Source: Phreatobacter sp. (GTDB lineage: Bacteria; Pseudomonadota; Alphaproteobacteria; Rhizobiales; Phreatobacteraceae). Taken from it: a DNA stretch of 64,000 nt. Of this stretch, positions 28,019 through 37,696 are shown in pieces. The DNA lies in contig NZ_JAEULY010000029.1 of the NCBI RefSeq assembly GCF_016793595.1, positions 124,001 to 188,000 of the forward strand, written 5' to 3'. The notes under the pieces were generated by a model, which did no database searches, was not told the origin of the DNA, and saw only the letters and a list, made by a program, of their open reading frames with translations. Each line of letters begins with the position of its first letter. Positions within the stretch are counted from its first letter, which is position 1. A program made the translations under genes and the position numbers.

Positions 28019-29113
28019 TCAGCTCACCGTCGCCACGGGCAGGCCCAGCCGCTCGCCGGCATAGACCTTGTCGCGCAGGGGCCGCCACCACCATTCATTG
28101 TCGAGATACCAGCGCACCGTCTTCTCGATGCCGGTCTCGAAGGTCTCCTCGGCGCGCCAGCCGAGCTCGGTTTCCAGCTTGGTCGCGTCGATCGCGTAGC
28201 GCAGGTCGTGGCCGGGACGGTCGGTGACGAAAGTGATCAGCTGCTCGTGCGGGGCCGCTTGCGGCCTCAGCCGGTCGAGAATGGCGCAGATGGTGCGCAC
28301 CACGTCGATGTTGCGCCGCTCGCTGCGGCCGCCGACATTGTATTTCTCGCCGATCCGCCCGTTCGCCGCGATCATGTCGAGAGCGCGGGCGTGGTCGTCG
28401 ACGTAGAGCCAGTCCCGGACGTTCTCACCCTTACCATAGACCGGCAGCGGTTTGCCGTGCAGCGCGTTGAGGATGACCAGCGGGACCAGCTTCTCGGGGA
28501 AATGGAACGGCCCGTAATTGTTCGAGCAATTCGAGATCAGCCCCGGAAAGCCGTAGGTGCGCGCCCAGGCCGAGACGAGATGGTCGGCCGCCGCCTTGGA
28601 GGACGAATAGGGCGATGACGGGTCGTAGGCCGTCTCCTCGGTGAACAGGCCGTTCGGCCCAAGCGAGCCATAGACCTCGTCGGTGGAGACATGCAGGAAG
28701 CGGAAGGCTTCCATGCGTTCCGTCGCAATAGAGGACCAATAGGTGCGCGCCGCCTCCAGCATGACGAAGGTGCCGACGATATTTGTGTCGATGAAGTCGC
28801 TGGCCGCACTGATCGAGCGGTCGACATGGCTCTCCGCCGCGAGATGGATGACCCGGTCGGGCCGAAAGCCGTCGAAAGCCTCGGCCACCGCGGCGCGGTC
28901 ACAGATGTCGACCTGCGCGAACCAATAGTGGCGTGAATTTTCGATCGGGCGTAGCGAGTTGAGGTTGCCGGCATAGGTTAGTTTGTCGAGGTTCAGCACC
29001 GCTCCGCCTGCGCCGATGAGGTATCGACAAACCGCCGAACCAATGAAGCCAGCTCCGCCCGTGACAAGGATGCGGCTCCCTTCAGACGAGCTCCTGGGTG
29101 GAGTCATTGTCAT
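28019..29113 (-). CDS. rmlB: dTDP-glucose 4,6-dehydratase
   Basis: 364-residue extended SDR with [34 protein letters not shown] and the catalytic YSSSK, all RmlB hallmarks. It forms dTDP-4-keto-6-deoxy-glucose. It is the first gene of the rml operon; its promoter should lie in the 29114-29462 gap shared with the divergent ligase copy. Confidence 0.97.
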   Translation of the reverse strand: MTMTPPRSSSEGSRILVTGGAGFIGSAVCRYLIGAGGAVLNLDKLTYAGNLNSLRPIENSRHYWFAQVDICDRAAVAEAFDGFRPDRVIHLAAESHVDRSISAASDFIDTNIVGTFVMLEAARTYWSSIATERMEAFRFLHVSTDEVYGSLGPNGLFTEETAYDPSSPYSSSKAAADHLVSAWARTYGFPGLISNCSNNYGPFHFPEKLVPLVILNALHGKPLPVYGKGENVRDWLYVDDHARALDMIAANGRIGEKYNVGGRSERRNIDVVRTICAILDRLRPQAAPHEQLITFVTDRPGHDLRYAIDATKLETELGWRAEETFETGIEKTVRWYLDNEWWWRPLRDKVYAGERLGLPVATVS

Positions 29114-29462
29114 GCTCTCGGCGTTGCTGTTGAGGATGCCAGATCATTCTCTCGGTCGCGGCGGTTCTCCCCGGTCAGTCCAACGTGTTGCACCATTGCG
29201 TCAGCGTGATGGCGTTCGACGGGAGTGTCGGTGCTCGCAGCTGCTGCCCCTTCGAGCTAATCAGTCCTCCGCTGGGGGGGGCACAGTGAGTTGAATCGCT
29301 TGGGCTCACGCGTTTTGGGGTCTCGGTGGCGGCGGCTGCTCTCCCCGAAAAATCGCTCTCTTACCCGATCGGAGTTGCCGGCAGCGGCCGGCTGGACATG
29401 GTTATTGCTATCGGGCAGGGAGGTAGTCATCGATCTTGCGCAACTTAAGATTTGCTTATCTT
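29114..29462. promoter_or_regulatory. Divergent intergenic region between rmlB and the second ligase copy
   Basis: About 350 bases without a supported gene. It must hold the rmlB promoter on the minus strand and probably one for the second ligase copy. A G-rich run lies near 29274-29281, and the sequence next to the ligase copy (29430-29462) is noticeably A+T-richer than the genes. No clear operator or terminator seen. Confidence 0.4.
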
Positions 29463-30800
29463 ATGTCCCCTGGACCCCCAATTGCCGACGCTCAGCCGCC
29501 CGGACGCTCGCCTTTCGCTGCGGCCTGGGCATGGCTTCTCGCCACCATCGACGATCCGAACCGCGCGGCCTGGCTCTACCTGCCGGTGCTCGGTTTCCTG
29601 CCGCTCACCTTCGGCAGCGTCGCGACCTTCTTCTATTTCGGGGCCTGCATCTATGTTGGGCTGATCTTCCTGATCGGCCGCCTCACATGGGTCTGGCCGC
29701 CGACCACGGCCTTCGGCTGCCTCGCGACGCTCGGCTATTTCGCGGTGACCGTCGTCTCGCCGCTGTTCTTCCCCGACAAGCTGGAGGGATGGCGGGATGT
29801 CGGTACGGCGCTCCACTATCTGGTGCTGACCATGCTGGTCGGCGCGCTGGTACAGACGCCGAAGGTCGATGTCCTCGACCTGTTCCTCAATGGCCTGCGC
29901 GCCGGTGCCATCGTCTCCTTCGGTCATGCCCTTATCCAGATGTTCGTTTTCGGACATTGGCGGGCGACGGCGGGCATGTCGAACGCCATCCCCTTCGGCG
30001 ATACGGCGATCCTCGCGGCCGGCTTGTCGATGGTCGGCTTCGCGCGCCTGTCGCCACGGATGCGGGCGTTCGCCTTCCTCGCTGCGCTCTCAGGCATCGG
30101 CGGCTGCCTCCTGTCGCAGACGCGCGGCGCGCTGCTCGCCCTGCCGCTGATCGTCGTGGTGATCGGCGTCCACCTGTGGCCGCTGATCCGCAGGCGCGCG
30201 GCGCGGGCGGTGCTGGCGCTGGGATTGGTCATGATGGCGCTCGGCCTGTTCGGGACGCTGGCGAAAATCCCCGACCGGATCGCGCAGGTCCGGCAGGGTT
30301 TCGAGACGGCCGAGCCGGCCCGCCATGTCGATCCGGCGACGGCGCATCGGGTGATCCTGTGGACCTATGGGCTGGAAGCCTTCCTCGAACGGCCGCTACT
30401 CGGCTACGGCAGCCAGAATTCCGTGGACGAGGTTCGCGCACGGGCAGGGCAGGCCGGCTTCACCCTGCCGGCCTACAGCCACCTGCACAACGAATACATG
30501 ACCACGGCGGTGGGGCGCGGCCTCGTCGGCCTGCTCGCGCTCCTCCTGCTGCTGGTCGCGCCGATCATCATCGCGCTCATGTCGCCACCGGACGAGCGGC
30601 AGCGCGACCGGATCGCCTTCGCGGTGATCCTGTCGGGCAGCTACGGTCTTTTCGGCCTGACCAACCTGCTGTTCAGCCACGACCAGACCAATACGGTCTA
30701 CGCTTCCGCCTATCTGGTGCTGCTGGCGGCGTCGCATCAGGCGGCAGTCGGCCTGAAAGCCTTCAGCCGGCCTTTTCTCGGCGTGCCGCCGGCGCGTTGA
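29463..30800 (+). CDS. O-antigen ligase/polymerase family membrane protein, copy 2
   Basis: 445-residue paralogue of the protein at 19443-20789, nearly collinear with it along its whole length, including LLGYGSQNS and YSHLHNEYMTTAVGRGLVG. The two genes differ mostly at synonymous positions, so both have been under protein-level selection since they separated. ATG 29463 aligns with the start of copy 1; a TTG at 29436 in the same frame is an alternative. It is followed by a truncated manC copy exactly as copy 1 is followed by intact manC. Confidence 0.85.
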   Translation: MSPGPPIADAQPPGRSPFAAAWAWLLATIDDPNRAAWLYLPVLGFLPLTFGSVATFFYFGACIYVGLIFLIGRLTWVWPPTTAFGCLATLGYFAVTVVSPLFFPDKLEGWRDVGTALHYLVLTMLVGALVQTPKVDVLDLFLNGLRAGAIVSFGHALIQMFVFGHWRATAGMSNAIPFGDTAILAAGLSMVGFARLSPRMRAFAFLAALSGIGGCLLSQTRGALLALPLIVVVIGVHLWPLIRRRAARAVLALGLVMMALGLFGTLAKIPDRIAQVRQGFETAEPARHVDPATAHRVILWTYGLEAFLERPLLGYGSQNSVDEVRARAGQAGFTLPAYSHLHNEYMTTAVGRGLVGLLALLLLLVAPIIIALMSPPDERQRDRIAFAVILSGSYGLFGLTNLLFSHDQTNTVYASAYLVLLAASHQAAVGLKAFSRPFLGVPPAR

Positions 30801-31140
30801 GCACCCCGGCAACCATTCCCGTTGACCATGGATCGCGAAGATTGTGGCGCCTGGCCGGGCGAGCGGATAGGGCTTGCCGGGACATGCCGAACGAAGCGTG
30901 AAGGGTTTGGTTACAATGGCCGAGAAGTCGCGGATCGTCCCTGTCATCCTGTCGGGTGGCGCTGGAACGAGGCTCTGTCCCGCCTCGCGCGAGGCCTATC
31001 CCAAGCAGTTCCTGCCGCTGCTCGGCGAGCGCTCGACCTTCGAGGAGACGCTCCGGCGCGTCGCTGACGCCGCCGTCTTCGCCGATCCGGTGGTGGTGAC
31101 CGGCGAGGACTTCCGCTTCCTCGTGGCTGACCAACTTGTC
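29480..31140 (+). repeat. Diverged segmental duplication of 19460-21130 (ligase plus manC 5' end)
   Basis: This segment repeats the order ligase, 115-base leader and start of manC found at 19460-21130. Visual comparison shows many third-position differences in the ligase part but an unbroken match of more than 50 bases across the manC leader and first codons. The left limit is the ligase N-terminus; the right limit is about 31136, after GACCAACTTGT. The rml, DegT and WbpL-like genes lie between the two copies. Confidence 0.8.
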
Positions 31141-31176
31141 CGGGGCATTCCTCAACCTCGCTCTCCCTTGCCCTAG
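30916..31176 (+). pseudogene. Truncated second manC copy
   Basis: Collinear with the first 75 or so residues of manC, starting at the matching ATG (MAEKSRIVPVILSGG) and ending when homology stops near 31136; 11 unrelated residues and a stop follow. It lacks most of the nucleotidyltransferase domain and all of the isomerase domain, so it cannot be active. The pyrophosphorylase motif Trp of manC is Cys here (GTRLCP), a sign of decay. Its 5' leader is near-identical to that of manC over the last 50 bases before the ATG. Confidence 0.85.
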
Positions 31177-31284
31177 TCCGAGCGAGCCGAATAGCATACT
31201 CCAAAACACCCGCGGCGGATCATCAATTCCGGACGGGTCAACCCCGCGGCGTTGGCGTCGTCGGGACAGCGACTGAGGAGCAGC

Positions 31285-32361
31285 ATGATCAGTTCAGGTT
31301 CTGGAAAAGTTGCGCTGATCACAGGCGTGACAGGGCAGGATGGTGCTTTCCTCGCCGACCTTTTGCTCAACGAAGGCTATACTGTACACGGCATCAAACG
31401 CCGCTCGTCATCTTTTAATACGAGCCGGATCGAGCACCTCTATCAAGACCCTCATGCGAAAGATCAGCGTTTCATCCTGCACTATGGCGACATGACGGAT
31501 GCCACAAATTTGATCCGCATCGTCCAAGAGGTTCAGCCCGACGAAATATACAATCTAGCGGCCCAGAGCCATGTGCAGGTTTCGTTCGAGACGTCAGAAT
31601 ACACAGCCAATGCGGACGCGATGGGTACCTTGCGCCTGCTAGAGGCGATTCGTCTGCTCGGCTTGACCAAGAAAACGCGTTTCTACCAAGCCTCGACCTC
31701 TGAACTCTATGGCAAGGTTCAGGAGGTTCCCCAGCGAGAGGGCACGCCCTTCTATCCCCGCAGTCCATATGCGGCGGCCAAACTGTATGCTTACTGGATC
31801 GTTGTGAACTACCGCGAGGCCTATGGCATACATGCCTCGAACGGCATTTTATTCAACCATGAGAGCCCACTGCGTGGCGAGACCTTTGTCACTCGCAAGA
31901 TCACGCGCGCGATCGCGGCGATCCATCTCGGCTATCAGGAGAGGCTGTATCTCGGCAATCTCGACGCCAGGCGCGACTGGGGACACGCACGCGAGTATGT
32001 TCGCGGTATGTGGCTGATGCTACAGCAGGAGGAGCCTGACGACTATGTTCTGGCCACCGGTGAGACCACGATGGTAAGGGACTTCGTCACGCACGGTTTC
32101 AGGCAGGTCGGGATCGATATCGTCTGGCATGGCAACGGCATCGGCGAGAAAGGCGTGGACTCCAGAACGGGCAATGTGTTGGTCGAGGTCGATCCACGCT
32201 ATTTCCGACCGACCGAGGTCGATCTGCTCATCGGCGATCCCACAAAGGCTTTGACCAAGCTCGGCTGGAAGCACCAGACGAAATGGCATCAGCTGTGCGA
32301 AGAGATGGTTGCATCGGACCTCAAGCTCGCCGAGCGGGAGGGCCACCGGCATGCACGCTGA
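31285..32361 (+). CDS. gmd: GDP-mannose 4,6-dehydratase
   Basis: 358-residue extended SDR starting at ATG 31285 after a GAGGAG ribosome site with 4-base spacing. Hallmarks are [44 protein letters not shown], the catalytic YAAAK and FNHESPLRG. It makes GDP-4-keto-6-deoxy-mannose, the precursor of GDP-fucose and related sugars. It overlaps the start of fcl by 11 bases. G+C at third positions drops from here on relative to the genes before it. Confidence 0.97.
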   Translation: MISSGSGKVALITGVTGQDGAFLADLLLNEGYTVHGIKRRSSSFNTSRIEHLYQDPHAKDQRFILHYGDMTDATNLIRIVQEVQPDEIYNLAAQSHVQVSFETSEYTANADAMGTLRLLEAIRLLGLTKKTRFYQASTSELYGKVQEVPQREGTPFYPRSPYAAAKLYAYWIVVNYREAYGIHASNGILFNHESPLRGETFVTRKITRAIAAIHLGYQERLYLGNLDARRDWGHAREYVRGMWLMLQQEEPDDYVLATGETTMVRDFVTHGFRQVGIDIVWHGNGIGEKGVDSRTGNVLVEVDPRYFRPTEVDLLIGDPTKALTKLGWKHQTKWHQLCEEMVASDLKLAEREGHRHAR

Positions 32362-33313
32362 AACTATGGTGCCAAGGGCTGCCTTTGGTCTCGCGGGGAG
32401 GCGGGTGTGGATCGCGGGCCACAGCGGCATGGTGGGATCGGCATTGGTGCGCAGGCTGCGCAGCGAGGCCTGCGAGATTTTGACCGCCGTGCGTAGTGAG
32501 GTAGATCTCGTGCGCCAGGACCACACCGAACGCTGGCTCGCCCGCAACAAGCCCGACGTCGTGATCGTTGCGGCAGCAAAAGTTGGTGGCATCCTCGCCA
32601 ACGACACCTATCCCGCCGATTTCCTCTATCAGAACCTGATGATCGAGGCGAATATTGTCGAAGCGGCGCGTCAGGTGGGCGTAGGCAAGCTCCTCTTCCT
32701 CGGCTCGAGCTGCATTTATCCAAAATTCGCGCCCCAGCCGATCCAAGAGGCTTCCCTGATGACCGGTCCTCTCGAGTCGACTAACGAGTGGTACGCGATC
32801 GCAAAGATTGCAGGCCTCAAGCTCGCCCAGTCCTATCGCAAGCAGTATGGTTGCGATTTCATCTCAGCGATGCCCACCAACCTTTATGGTCCAGAAGATA
32901 ATTTCGACCTTCAATCCAGTCATGTGATGCCGGCCCTGCTGCGCAAGGCGCATGAGGCCAAGCAGCGCGACGATAAGCAGATTACCATCTGGGGCACGGG
33001 AACGCCGCGCCGCGAGTTTCTTCATGTCGACGATTGTGCCGATGGGCTGGTGCACTTGCTCAAAACCTATTCGGGGCATGAGCATGTCAACATCGGCTCC
33101 GGCGAGGATGTGACCATTCGAGAATTAGCCGAAACCGTCTGTGAAGTCGTAGGCTTCAAAGGAGAGATTATCAACGACACCAGCAAGCCGGACGGAACGC
33201 CGCGCAAGCTGATGAGCGCGGACCGGCTGCGGGCGCTGGGGTGGGCGCCGAGGATGGGGCTGAAGAAGGGCATCGCACATACGTACCAGTGGTTCCTCGC
33301 AAATCGCGCATGA
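32351..33313 (+). CDS. fcl: GDP-L-fucose synthase
   Basis: About 320 residues of the WcaG/Fcl SDR type. Motifs: [44 protein letters not shown] and the catalytic YAIAK, then [12 protein letters not shown]. It epimerises and reduces the Gmd product to GDP-L-fucose. I chose ATG 32351 because GGGAGGG precedes it by 8 bases; ATG 32366 is an alternative. It is translationally coupled to gmd. Confidence 0.95.
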   Translation: MHAETMVPRAAFGLAGRRVWIAGHSGMVGSALVRRLRSEACEILTAVRSEVDLVRQDHTERWLARNKPDVVIVAAAKVGGILANDTYPADFLYQNLMIEANIVEAARQVGVGKLLFLGSSCIYPKFAPQPIQEASLMTGPLESTNEWYAIAKIAGLKLAQSYRKQYGCDFISAMPTNLYGPEDNFDLQSSHVMPALLRKAHEAKQRDDKQITIWGTGTPRREFLHVDDCADGLVHLLKTYSGHEHVNIGSGEDVTIRELAETVCEVVGFKGEIINDTSKPDGTPRKLMSADRLRALGWAPRMGLKKGIAHTYQWFLANRA

Positions 33314-33425
33314 GCGTCGTTTTGTTGGCCGAAAAGCCTGCAGCGGTCTCGACGGTCCTTGATCGTGGTACCGACGGAGAAGGCTCTCTGGCCCGGGATT
33401 CGAGGGTTCGTTAAGACATCCATCG

Positions 33426-34298
33426 ATGGACAAACAAGTCTCGATCGTCATTCCTGTTTTTCAACGCCAAGCTGTTTGTGAGGCAGCGATTGCCTCTGCG
33501 TTGGCCCAGACCGGCGTCGACTTTGAGCTGATTGTGGTAGATGACGGCTCGCCTGATCCCTTCACGCTGTCTGAAGCGATGGCGGCGGAGTCACGAATCA
33601 GGCTCATACGGCAAGAGTGGAACGCAGGCGCCGCAGCTGCTCGAAACCGTGGCGTTCATGAAGCCAAGGCCCCCTGGATCGCTTTCCTCGATTCCGACGA
33701 TGTTTGGTTGTCCGGTAAGCTCGCGCCTCAGCTAGCGCTTGCGCAGAAGGCAGTCCGTCAGAATCCTTTAACCTGCGTGATGACGGGCTTCAAGCAGGTC
33801 GATATGGCAACGGGCGAAAGTAAGGATCGGGTCCCGATCGAGAGCACCGATCCTGCCGATTTCGCCTCCGCTTGCTGGTTTGCACCAGGCTCGACCGCCC
33901 TCGTTCCAAGGGAAGCGTTCGAGCGTATCGGGTTCTTCGACGAATCGCTGGAACGCTTGGAAGACCTGGACTGGTTTCTTAGGTTGGCGCTCGCCGGGGG
34001 GAGTATCCGTGTGTTGCCGCGAATCGCGTCGCGAGTTCACATAGGGAGGCGCCCCTCGCCGGAGAAACTGGATCGAACCATCGGAAAGCTGGAAGCCAAA
34101 TGGGTGGTCTCGGACGCCCCTGGCAAGCTAATGCCTGTCCTGCGCCGTAACCTCGCTGCGTATCTAGCCGTCGAAAAAGCTTCGACACGCTATTCCTCGG
34201 GTCGATATATCGATTTTTGTTTGGCTCTGGCGAAGTCCCTCTTTCTCAAACCTCGCCTGCGTGTGCATCTGCGCGACTGGTGGGCCAGCCCGACTTAA
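33426..34298 (+). CDS. Family 2 glycosyltransferase
   Basis: 290-residue GT-A type transferase. The start MDKQVSIVIPVFQRQ, the VVDDGSPD loop, NAGAAAARNRGV and the metal-binding LDSDD are GT2 signatures; ERLEDLDWFLRL gives the catalytic ED region. It would add one sugar to the glycan from a nucleotide donor at the cytosolic membrane face. It converges with the next gene, overlapping it by 4 bases at the 3' ends. The acceptor and donor are not known. Confidence 0.9.
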   Translation: MDKQVSIVIPVFQRQAVCEAAIASALAQTGVDFELIVVDDGSPDPFTLSEAMAAESRIRLIRQEWNAGAAAARNRGVHEAKAPWIAFLDSDDVWLSGKLAPQLALAQKAVRQNPLTCVMTGFKQVDMATGESKDRVPIESTDPADFASACWFAPGSTALVPREAFERIGFFDESLERLEDLDWFLRLALAGGSIRVLPRIASRVHIGRRPSPEKLDRTIGKLEAKWVVSDAPGKLMPVLRRNLAAYLAVEKASTRYSSGRYIDFCLALAKSLFLKPRLRVHLRDWWASPT

Positions 34299-35155
34299 AA
34301 GCCTGAGAGCTTCCCGCGCCACCGATAGGCGAGCATAAGTCCCCGGCTCAGGTCGAGTAGGGAGATGTCACTGAAGCGGGCGGCTGAAGCATCCTTCCAT
34401 TGCAGCCTCAGCAACGCGAAAGCGCGGTTGGCGTGCGCCAGCTTTCTTAGATTGGTCTCTGTCGGCTCCCTTCCGATGAGCGCTTCTGCGAGCTCAAGTT
34501 CCGCTCGATAGACGCGCAGCTTTCCAGTCTGGTCGCCGGAAATCGTGTGCGAGCCGACATGGATTCGATAGAGATAAAGCGGAGCGAAGAGCGCGCACCC
34601 GCGCCTTCCGTTGCGGACCCAGCGCGCCATCCACTCCCTGTCGGCGGCCAGTCCGAGATCGGTGCGAATCGGACCGAGTTCGCGCAGGGCGTCAACGCGA
34701 AAGATTCTGGCATTGATCGCGGGAATACCGAACATCGCGCCTTCTAGAGACAAGGCGCCGGCATGCGACCGCACGGTGGCGTTGCTTGCATCTCTGCCGA
34801 ATAGCGCTTGGCCGCTAACAAAGCTGCAATCCGGTGCCTGCTCGATCACGTCCAAAGCATCTGCGATGGCCGAAGGCAACAGCAGGTCATCACTGTTAAG
34901 GATTATGGCATAGTCGCCCCTTGCAGCCGCCAAGGCTCGGTTCATGCCGCAATAGATGCCACTGTCCTCCCGCGAAATGATTCGCAGTCCTGGATAGCTG
35001 GCTGCGATTGTGAGTGTCTCGTCGGATGAGCCGCCGTCGGCTAGCAGGACTTCGGTTTCAATATTTGCTCCACACGAAGGCCCGATGCTGGCGAGCGCCT
35101 CCGAGAGATAGCGAGCTGAGTTGCGTGTCGCCATTATGATGCTGAGCCGAATCAT
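34295..35155 (-). CDS. Family 2 glycosyltransferase
   Basis: 286-residue GT2 enzyme on the minus strand: MIRLSIIMATRNSARYL, ADGGSSDET, EDSGIYCGMNRAL and the NSDD metal motif. The 'DGGSSD...SGIYDAMNKG' style places it in the WcaA/colanic-acid-like group of GT2 transferases. Its start side faces the IS element (162 bases away), which may have separated it from a former promoter. It is the only glycosyltransferase on this strand between fcl and wzt. Confidence 0.9.
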   Translation of the reverse strand: MIRLSIIMATRNSARYLSEALASIGPSCGANIETEVLLADGGSSDETLTIAASYPGLRIISREDSGIYCGMNRALAAARGDYAIILNSDDLLLPSAIADALDVIEQAPDCSFVSGQALFGRDASNATVRSHAGALSLEGAMFGIPAINARIFRVDALRELGPIRTDLGLAADREWMARWVRNGRRGCALFAPLYLYRIHVGSHTISGDQTGKLRVYRAELELAEALIGREPTETNLRKLAHANRAFALLRLQWKDASAARFSDISLLDLSRGLMLAYRWRGKLSGF

Positions 35156-35398
35156 GCGGCACTCGATCTGGACGGGGAAGTCGCGAACCGTCTATAGCCC
35201 GGGGCCAGCCGTTCCCGGCAGGTGGGTCGGCTGGTCGACGGTGATCGTCCTTAGCATTTTTTGGACACGGATTTAGCCTGCATTGCACTCGACCTGCTCG
35301 GGATGAGGTACTCGAGCTGACGTGCTCCCCGCGATCTAGGCCAGTTTGAACTGGAATTTTCCACTTATGATCCCCGGGTTGGGGACGAGGAGAGTTCC

Positions 35399-36490
35399 AT
35401 GAAGACGTCGAAGTTCACGGAGGCGCAAATTGCCTTCGTGCTGAAGCAGGCGGAGGACGGTGCGCCGGTCGCCGAGGTCTGCCGGAAGGCGGGCATCTCG
35501 GACGCGACCTTCTACAACTGGCGGAAGAAGTATGCGGGGTTGATGCCCTCGGAGATGAGGCGGCTACGGCAGCTCGAGGAGGAGAACGCCAAGCTGAAGC
35601 GGATCGTGGCCGACCTGTCGCTCGACAAGGCCATGCGTTCTGGCAAAAAAGCTCTAAGGCCTGCGCGCAAACGGGAGCTTGTCGACAAGGTTCGCGGTGA
35701 TTGGAAGGTGTCGGCCAGGCGAGCCTGCGCCGCCCTTCGGATCGATCGGGCTCTCTACGTCTACAAGTCGAAGCGTGGCACGCAGGCAGAGCTGAAGCAG
35801 CGCATCAAGGAGATCTGCGAGACGCGGGTACGGTACGGCTATCGCCGCGTCCACGTCTTGCTGCGCAGGGATGGCTGGGCGGTCAATCCGAAGCGGATCT
35901 ATCGTCTTTACAAGGATTTAGGGCTGCAATTGCGCAACAAGGTACCCAAGCGCCGGGTAAAGGCAAAGCTGCGGGACGACCGCCGTGAGGCCACCCGAAC
36001 GAACGAGACCTGGGCGATGGACTTTGTCCACGACCAGCTCGCCACAGGACGCAAGATCAGGGTGCTGACGGTTGTCGATACCTTCTCGCGGTTCTCGCCG
36101 GCGGTGGATGCGCGGTTCAGCTACCGGGGCGAGGATGTAGTGCTGACCCTTGAGCGGGTCTGTGCATCAGTGGGCTATCCCGCGACGATCCGGGTTGATC
36201 AGGGGTCGGAGTTCGTCAGCCGCGACCTCGATCTCTGGGCCTATCAGAAGGGCGTCATCCTCGACTTCTCACGGCCCGGCAAGCCGACCGACAACAGCTT
36301 CATTGAGTCGTTCAACGGCAAGTTCCGGGCGGAGTGCCTGAACACGCAATGGTTCATGAGCCTTGACGACGCCCGCTCGAAAATGGAGGCTTGGCGTAGA
36401 GACTACAACGAGTTCCGGCCACACAGCGCCATCGGCAATAAGCCACCGATCGCGCTGATGAATGGCTCTCCGGTGCCCCTGCCGGCATGA
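35399..36490 (+). CDS. IS3-family transposase, OrfA and OrfB in one frame
   Basis: 363 residues. The N-terminal 85 are the HTH/leucine-zipper OrfA part (KFTEAQIAFVLKQAEDG, SDATFYNWRKKY, EEENAKLKRIVADLSLDKAM); the rest is the DDE OrfB catalytic part (ETWAMDFVHD, VDQGSEFVS, then DNSFIESFNGKFRAEC with the Glu). IS3 elements usually have two overlapping frames joined by a -1 slip at an A6G site; the A6G-type run is still here (aaaaaag at 35646-35652), but the frames are already fused, apparently by a small deletion just before it. Fusion would give only the full transposase, without free OrfA repressor. ATG 35399 has a GAGGAGAG ribosome site. Confidence 0.92.
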   Translation: MKTSKFTEAQIAFVLKQAEDGAPVAEVCRKAGISDATFYNWRKKYAGLMPSEMRRLRQLEEENAKLKRIVADLSLDKAMRSGKKALRPARKRELVDKVRGDWKVSARRACAALRIDRALYVYKSKRGTQAELKQRIKEICETRVRYGYRRVHVLLRRDGWAVNPKRIYRLYKDLGLQLRNKVPKRRVKAKLRDDRREATRTNETWAMDFVHDQLATGRKIRVLTVVDTFSRFSPAVDARFSYRGEDVVLTLERVCASVGYPATIRVDQGSEFVSRDLDLWAYQKGVILDFSRPGKPTDNSFIESFNGKFRAECLNTQWFMSLDDARSKMEAWRRDYNEFRPHSAIGNKPPIALMNGSPVPLPA

Positions 36491-36495
36491 GCCTT

Positions 36496-36597
36496 AACCC
36501 CGGAAAATCCCAGCGCCGGCTGGCCTAGAAACGGGTAGCGCTTCAAAACCCCGGAAAATCCCAGCGCCGGCTGGCCTAGAAACGGGTAGCGCTTCAC
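36496..36597 (+). repeat. 51-bp tandem duplication inside the IS right end
   Basis: Two almost identical 51-bp units (36496-36546 and 36547-36597) begin aaccccggaaaatccc and include the inner inverted repeat ctggcctag. They lie between the transposase stop and the right terminus. The unit length is a multiple of three and makes a repeated 17-residue peptide in an antisense frame, which I regard as chance. Confidence 0.88.
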
Positions 36598-36650
36598 CAA
36601 CCGCCGGAACGAACTCATCGCTGGATAAAAACTGGGGGCAACGTCAGAGC

Positions 36651-37012
36651 GCTGAGTGGACACTGGTTAAATTATAGTAGCCCATATATAGACGAAAGGC
36701 CTCGAGGCTTTGGCGTCGGACTGTCGAGTGCCGACGGTTGTGAGCATAAGGCGGTCTGCCGATCATGTTTGCGAGCTGCGCGAAGCCAGCCTCGCCCCTT
36801 TTCGGCCGCCGCGTTTTAGCAGCCGCGCTGAAGCGGAGCAGCCGGATGTTCGCCACCTCGCGGAGCGTCAGAGGTGATGGCAGCCTTCGGAGGCATGCGG
36901 TCTTGCGGTCAAAGGGACGCTGCTGAGGCGGTCTATCGGCTGCGAAATCGCATTGGGCGCTGCTTCACTACGCTCGAAAAACGCTCACGGTTCGAGCTTC
37001 TCCAATGTGGCG
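36651..37012. other. Intergenic region between the IS element and the FkbM gene
   Basis: About 360 bases with no supported gene. A 70-codon open frame on the minus strand here has no recognisable domain. The base composition is patchy, with an A+T-rich stretch around 36665-36690 next to G+C-rich sequence, as expected of old mobile-element debris. Nothing functional is identified. Confidence 0.4.
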
Positions 37013-37696
37013 CTAAGCAATCCACCGCAGATCGGACACAAGCGCGTGCCCTTGTCTTACAAATAAGATATCGCATTGCCCCATCGCACCGTCGAGCGGC
37101 CGCCGGAGCAGATCTACGAACTCATAAGGAATGAAACCCAGCGACGACATGTGGGCGATGGTCTGGTCCAACGTCCTCATGTCGGCGCAAAAGGGCAAAA
37201 ATTGGCATTCCAACAGCACGAGATCTGCACAGCAAATGAGGTCGACCCCGCCGTCGATCACGCGCTTCTCGAACCCTTGCACATCGACCTTAACGAAATT
37301 CGCATCAGGAATCCGGCCCTGCGCACGCAGAGTGTCGAGCCGGTACACCGGCACACTGATCGATGACTTACCGCCGTACGCAAAGCTGCTGTCGAACAAA
37401 GAGTCGGTCACGCCGATGCTGAGGCTGGAATCGGAATCGGACACGCCGCATGCGAGCACCTGAACCCGCCCCGGGAAGTCGTATTGAAGAGCGTCCAGTG
37501 CCGCCATTCGCTGTGGTAGTGGTTCAAAACACACCACCTTGCTGTGGGGCCAGGTCTGAAGAGCCGTGCGGGACCATTGGCCGTCGGCCGCGCCAATGTC
37601 GAATATTACGGCAGGCGCGTAACCACGCTGCACAAGGCCCCGGAGAGCGACGTTCATGCCGAAATCTTGATCCGCGATTGACATGCTGTTGCTCAT
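37013..37696 (-). CDS. FkbM family methyltransferase
   Basis: About 227 residues. The SAM-binding motif is VIFDIGAADGQWS, followed by CFEPLP (motif II) and NFVKVDVQGFE, the usual FkbM features. Such enzymes often O-methylate glycan sugars. I chose ATG 37696 (MSNSMSIADQDFG), since the frame open further upstream to 37819 lacks a domain; another ATG lies four codons on. It stands alone on the minus strand between the IS and the exporter genes. Confidence 0.87.
   Translation of the reverse strand: MSNSMSIADQDFGMNVALRGLVQRGYAPAVIFDIGAADGQWSRTALQTWPHSKVVCFEPLPQRMAALDALQYDFPGRVQVLACGVSDSDSSLSIGVTDSLFDSSFAYGGKSSISVPVYRLDTLRAQGRIPDANFVKVDVQGFEKRVIDGGVDLICCADLVLLECQFLPFCADMRTLDQTIAHMSSLGFIPYEFVDLLRRPLDGAMGQCDILFVRQGHALVSDLRWIA

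Larger units (their letters stand above)
35318..36646 (+). mobile_element. IS3-family insertion sequence, IS407-like
   Basis: A 1329-bp element with ends beginning TGACGTGCTCCCC (left, 35318) and, in reverse complement, TGACGTTGCCCCC (right, ending 36646); the TG...CA ends are typical of IS3. It is flanked by identical 4-bp GAGC (35314-35317 and 36647-36650), the expected target duplication for the IS407 group. A second inner inverted pair (ctaggccag at 35336-35344 and ctggcctag at 36520-36528) lies inside. The element carries one transposase frame and a 51-bp internal tandem duplication near the right end. Confidence 0.88.

Noticed and set aside
29291-30901. A 536-codon frame over the second ligase copy
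   Set aside because: It is a shifted frame over the ligase, and the same kind of frame exists over copy 1. Composition is shadow-like.
35336-36528. Taking the ctaggccag/ctggcctag pair as the IS termini
   Set aside because: The outer TGACGT...ACGTCA ends are flanked by a perfect 4-bp GAGC duplication, so the inner pair is internal.
36496-36597. Possible CRISPR-like repeat
   Set aside because: Only two directly adjacent units without spacers; a simple tandem duplication.
36403-36663. Minus-strand frame with a repeated 17-residue peptide
   Set aside because: The repeat is only the antisense reading of the 51-bp duplication in the IS right end; no domain and it crosses the IS boundary.
36644-36856. 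Minus-strand 70-codon frame beside the IS element, considered as a transposase remnant
   Set aside because: No recognisable motif beyond a vague resemblance to a transposase C-terminus; kept only as possible debris in the intergenic entry.
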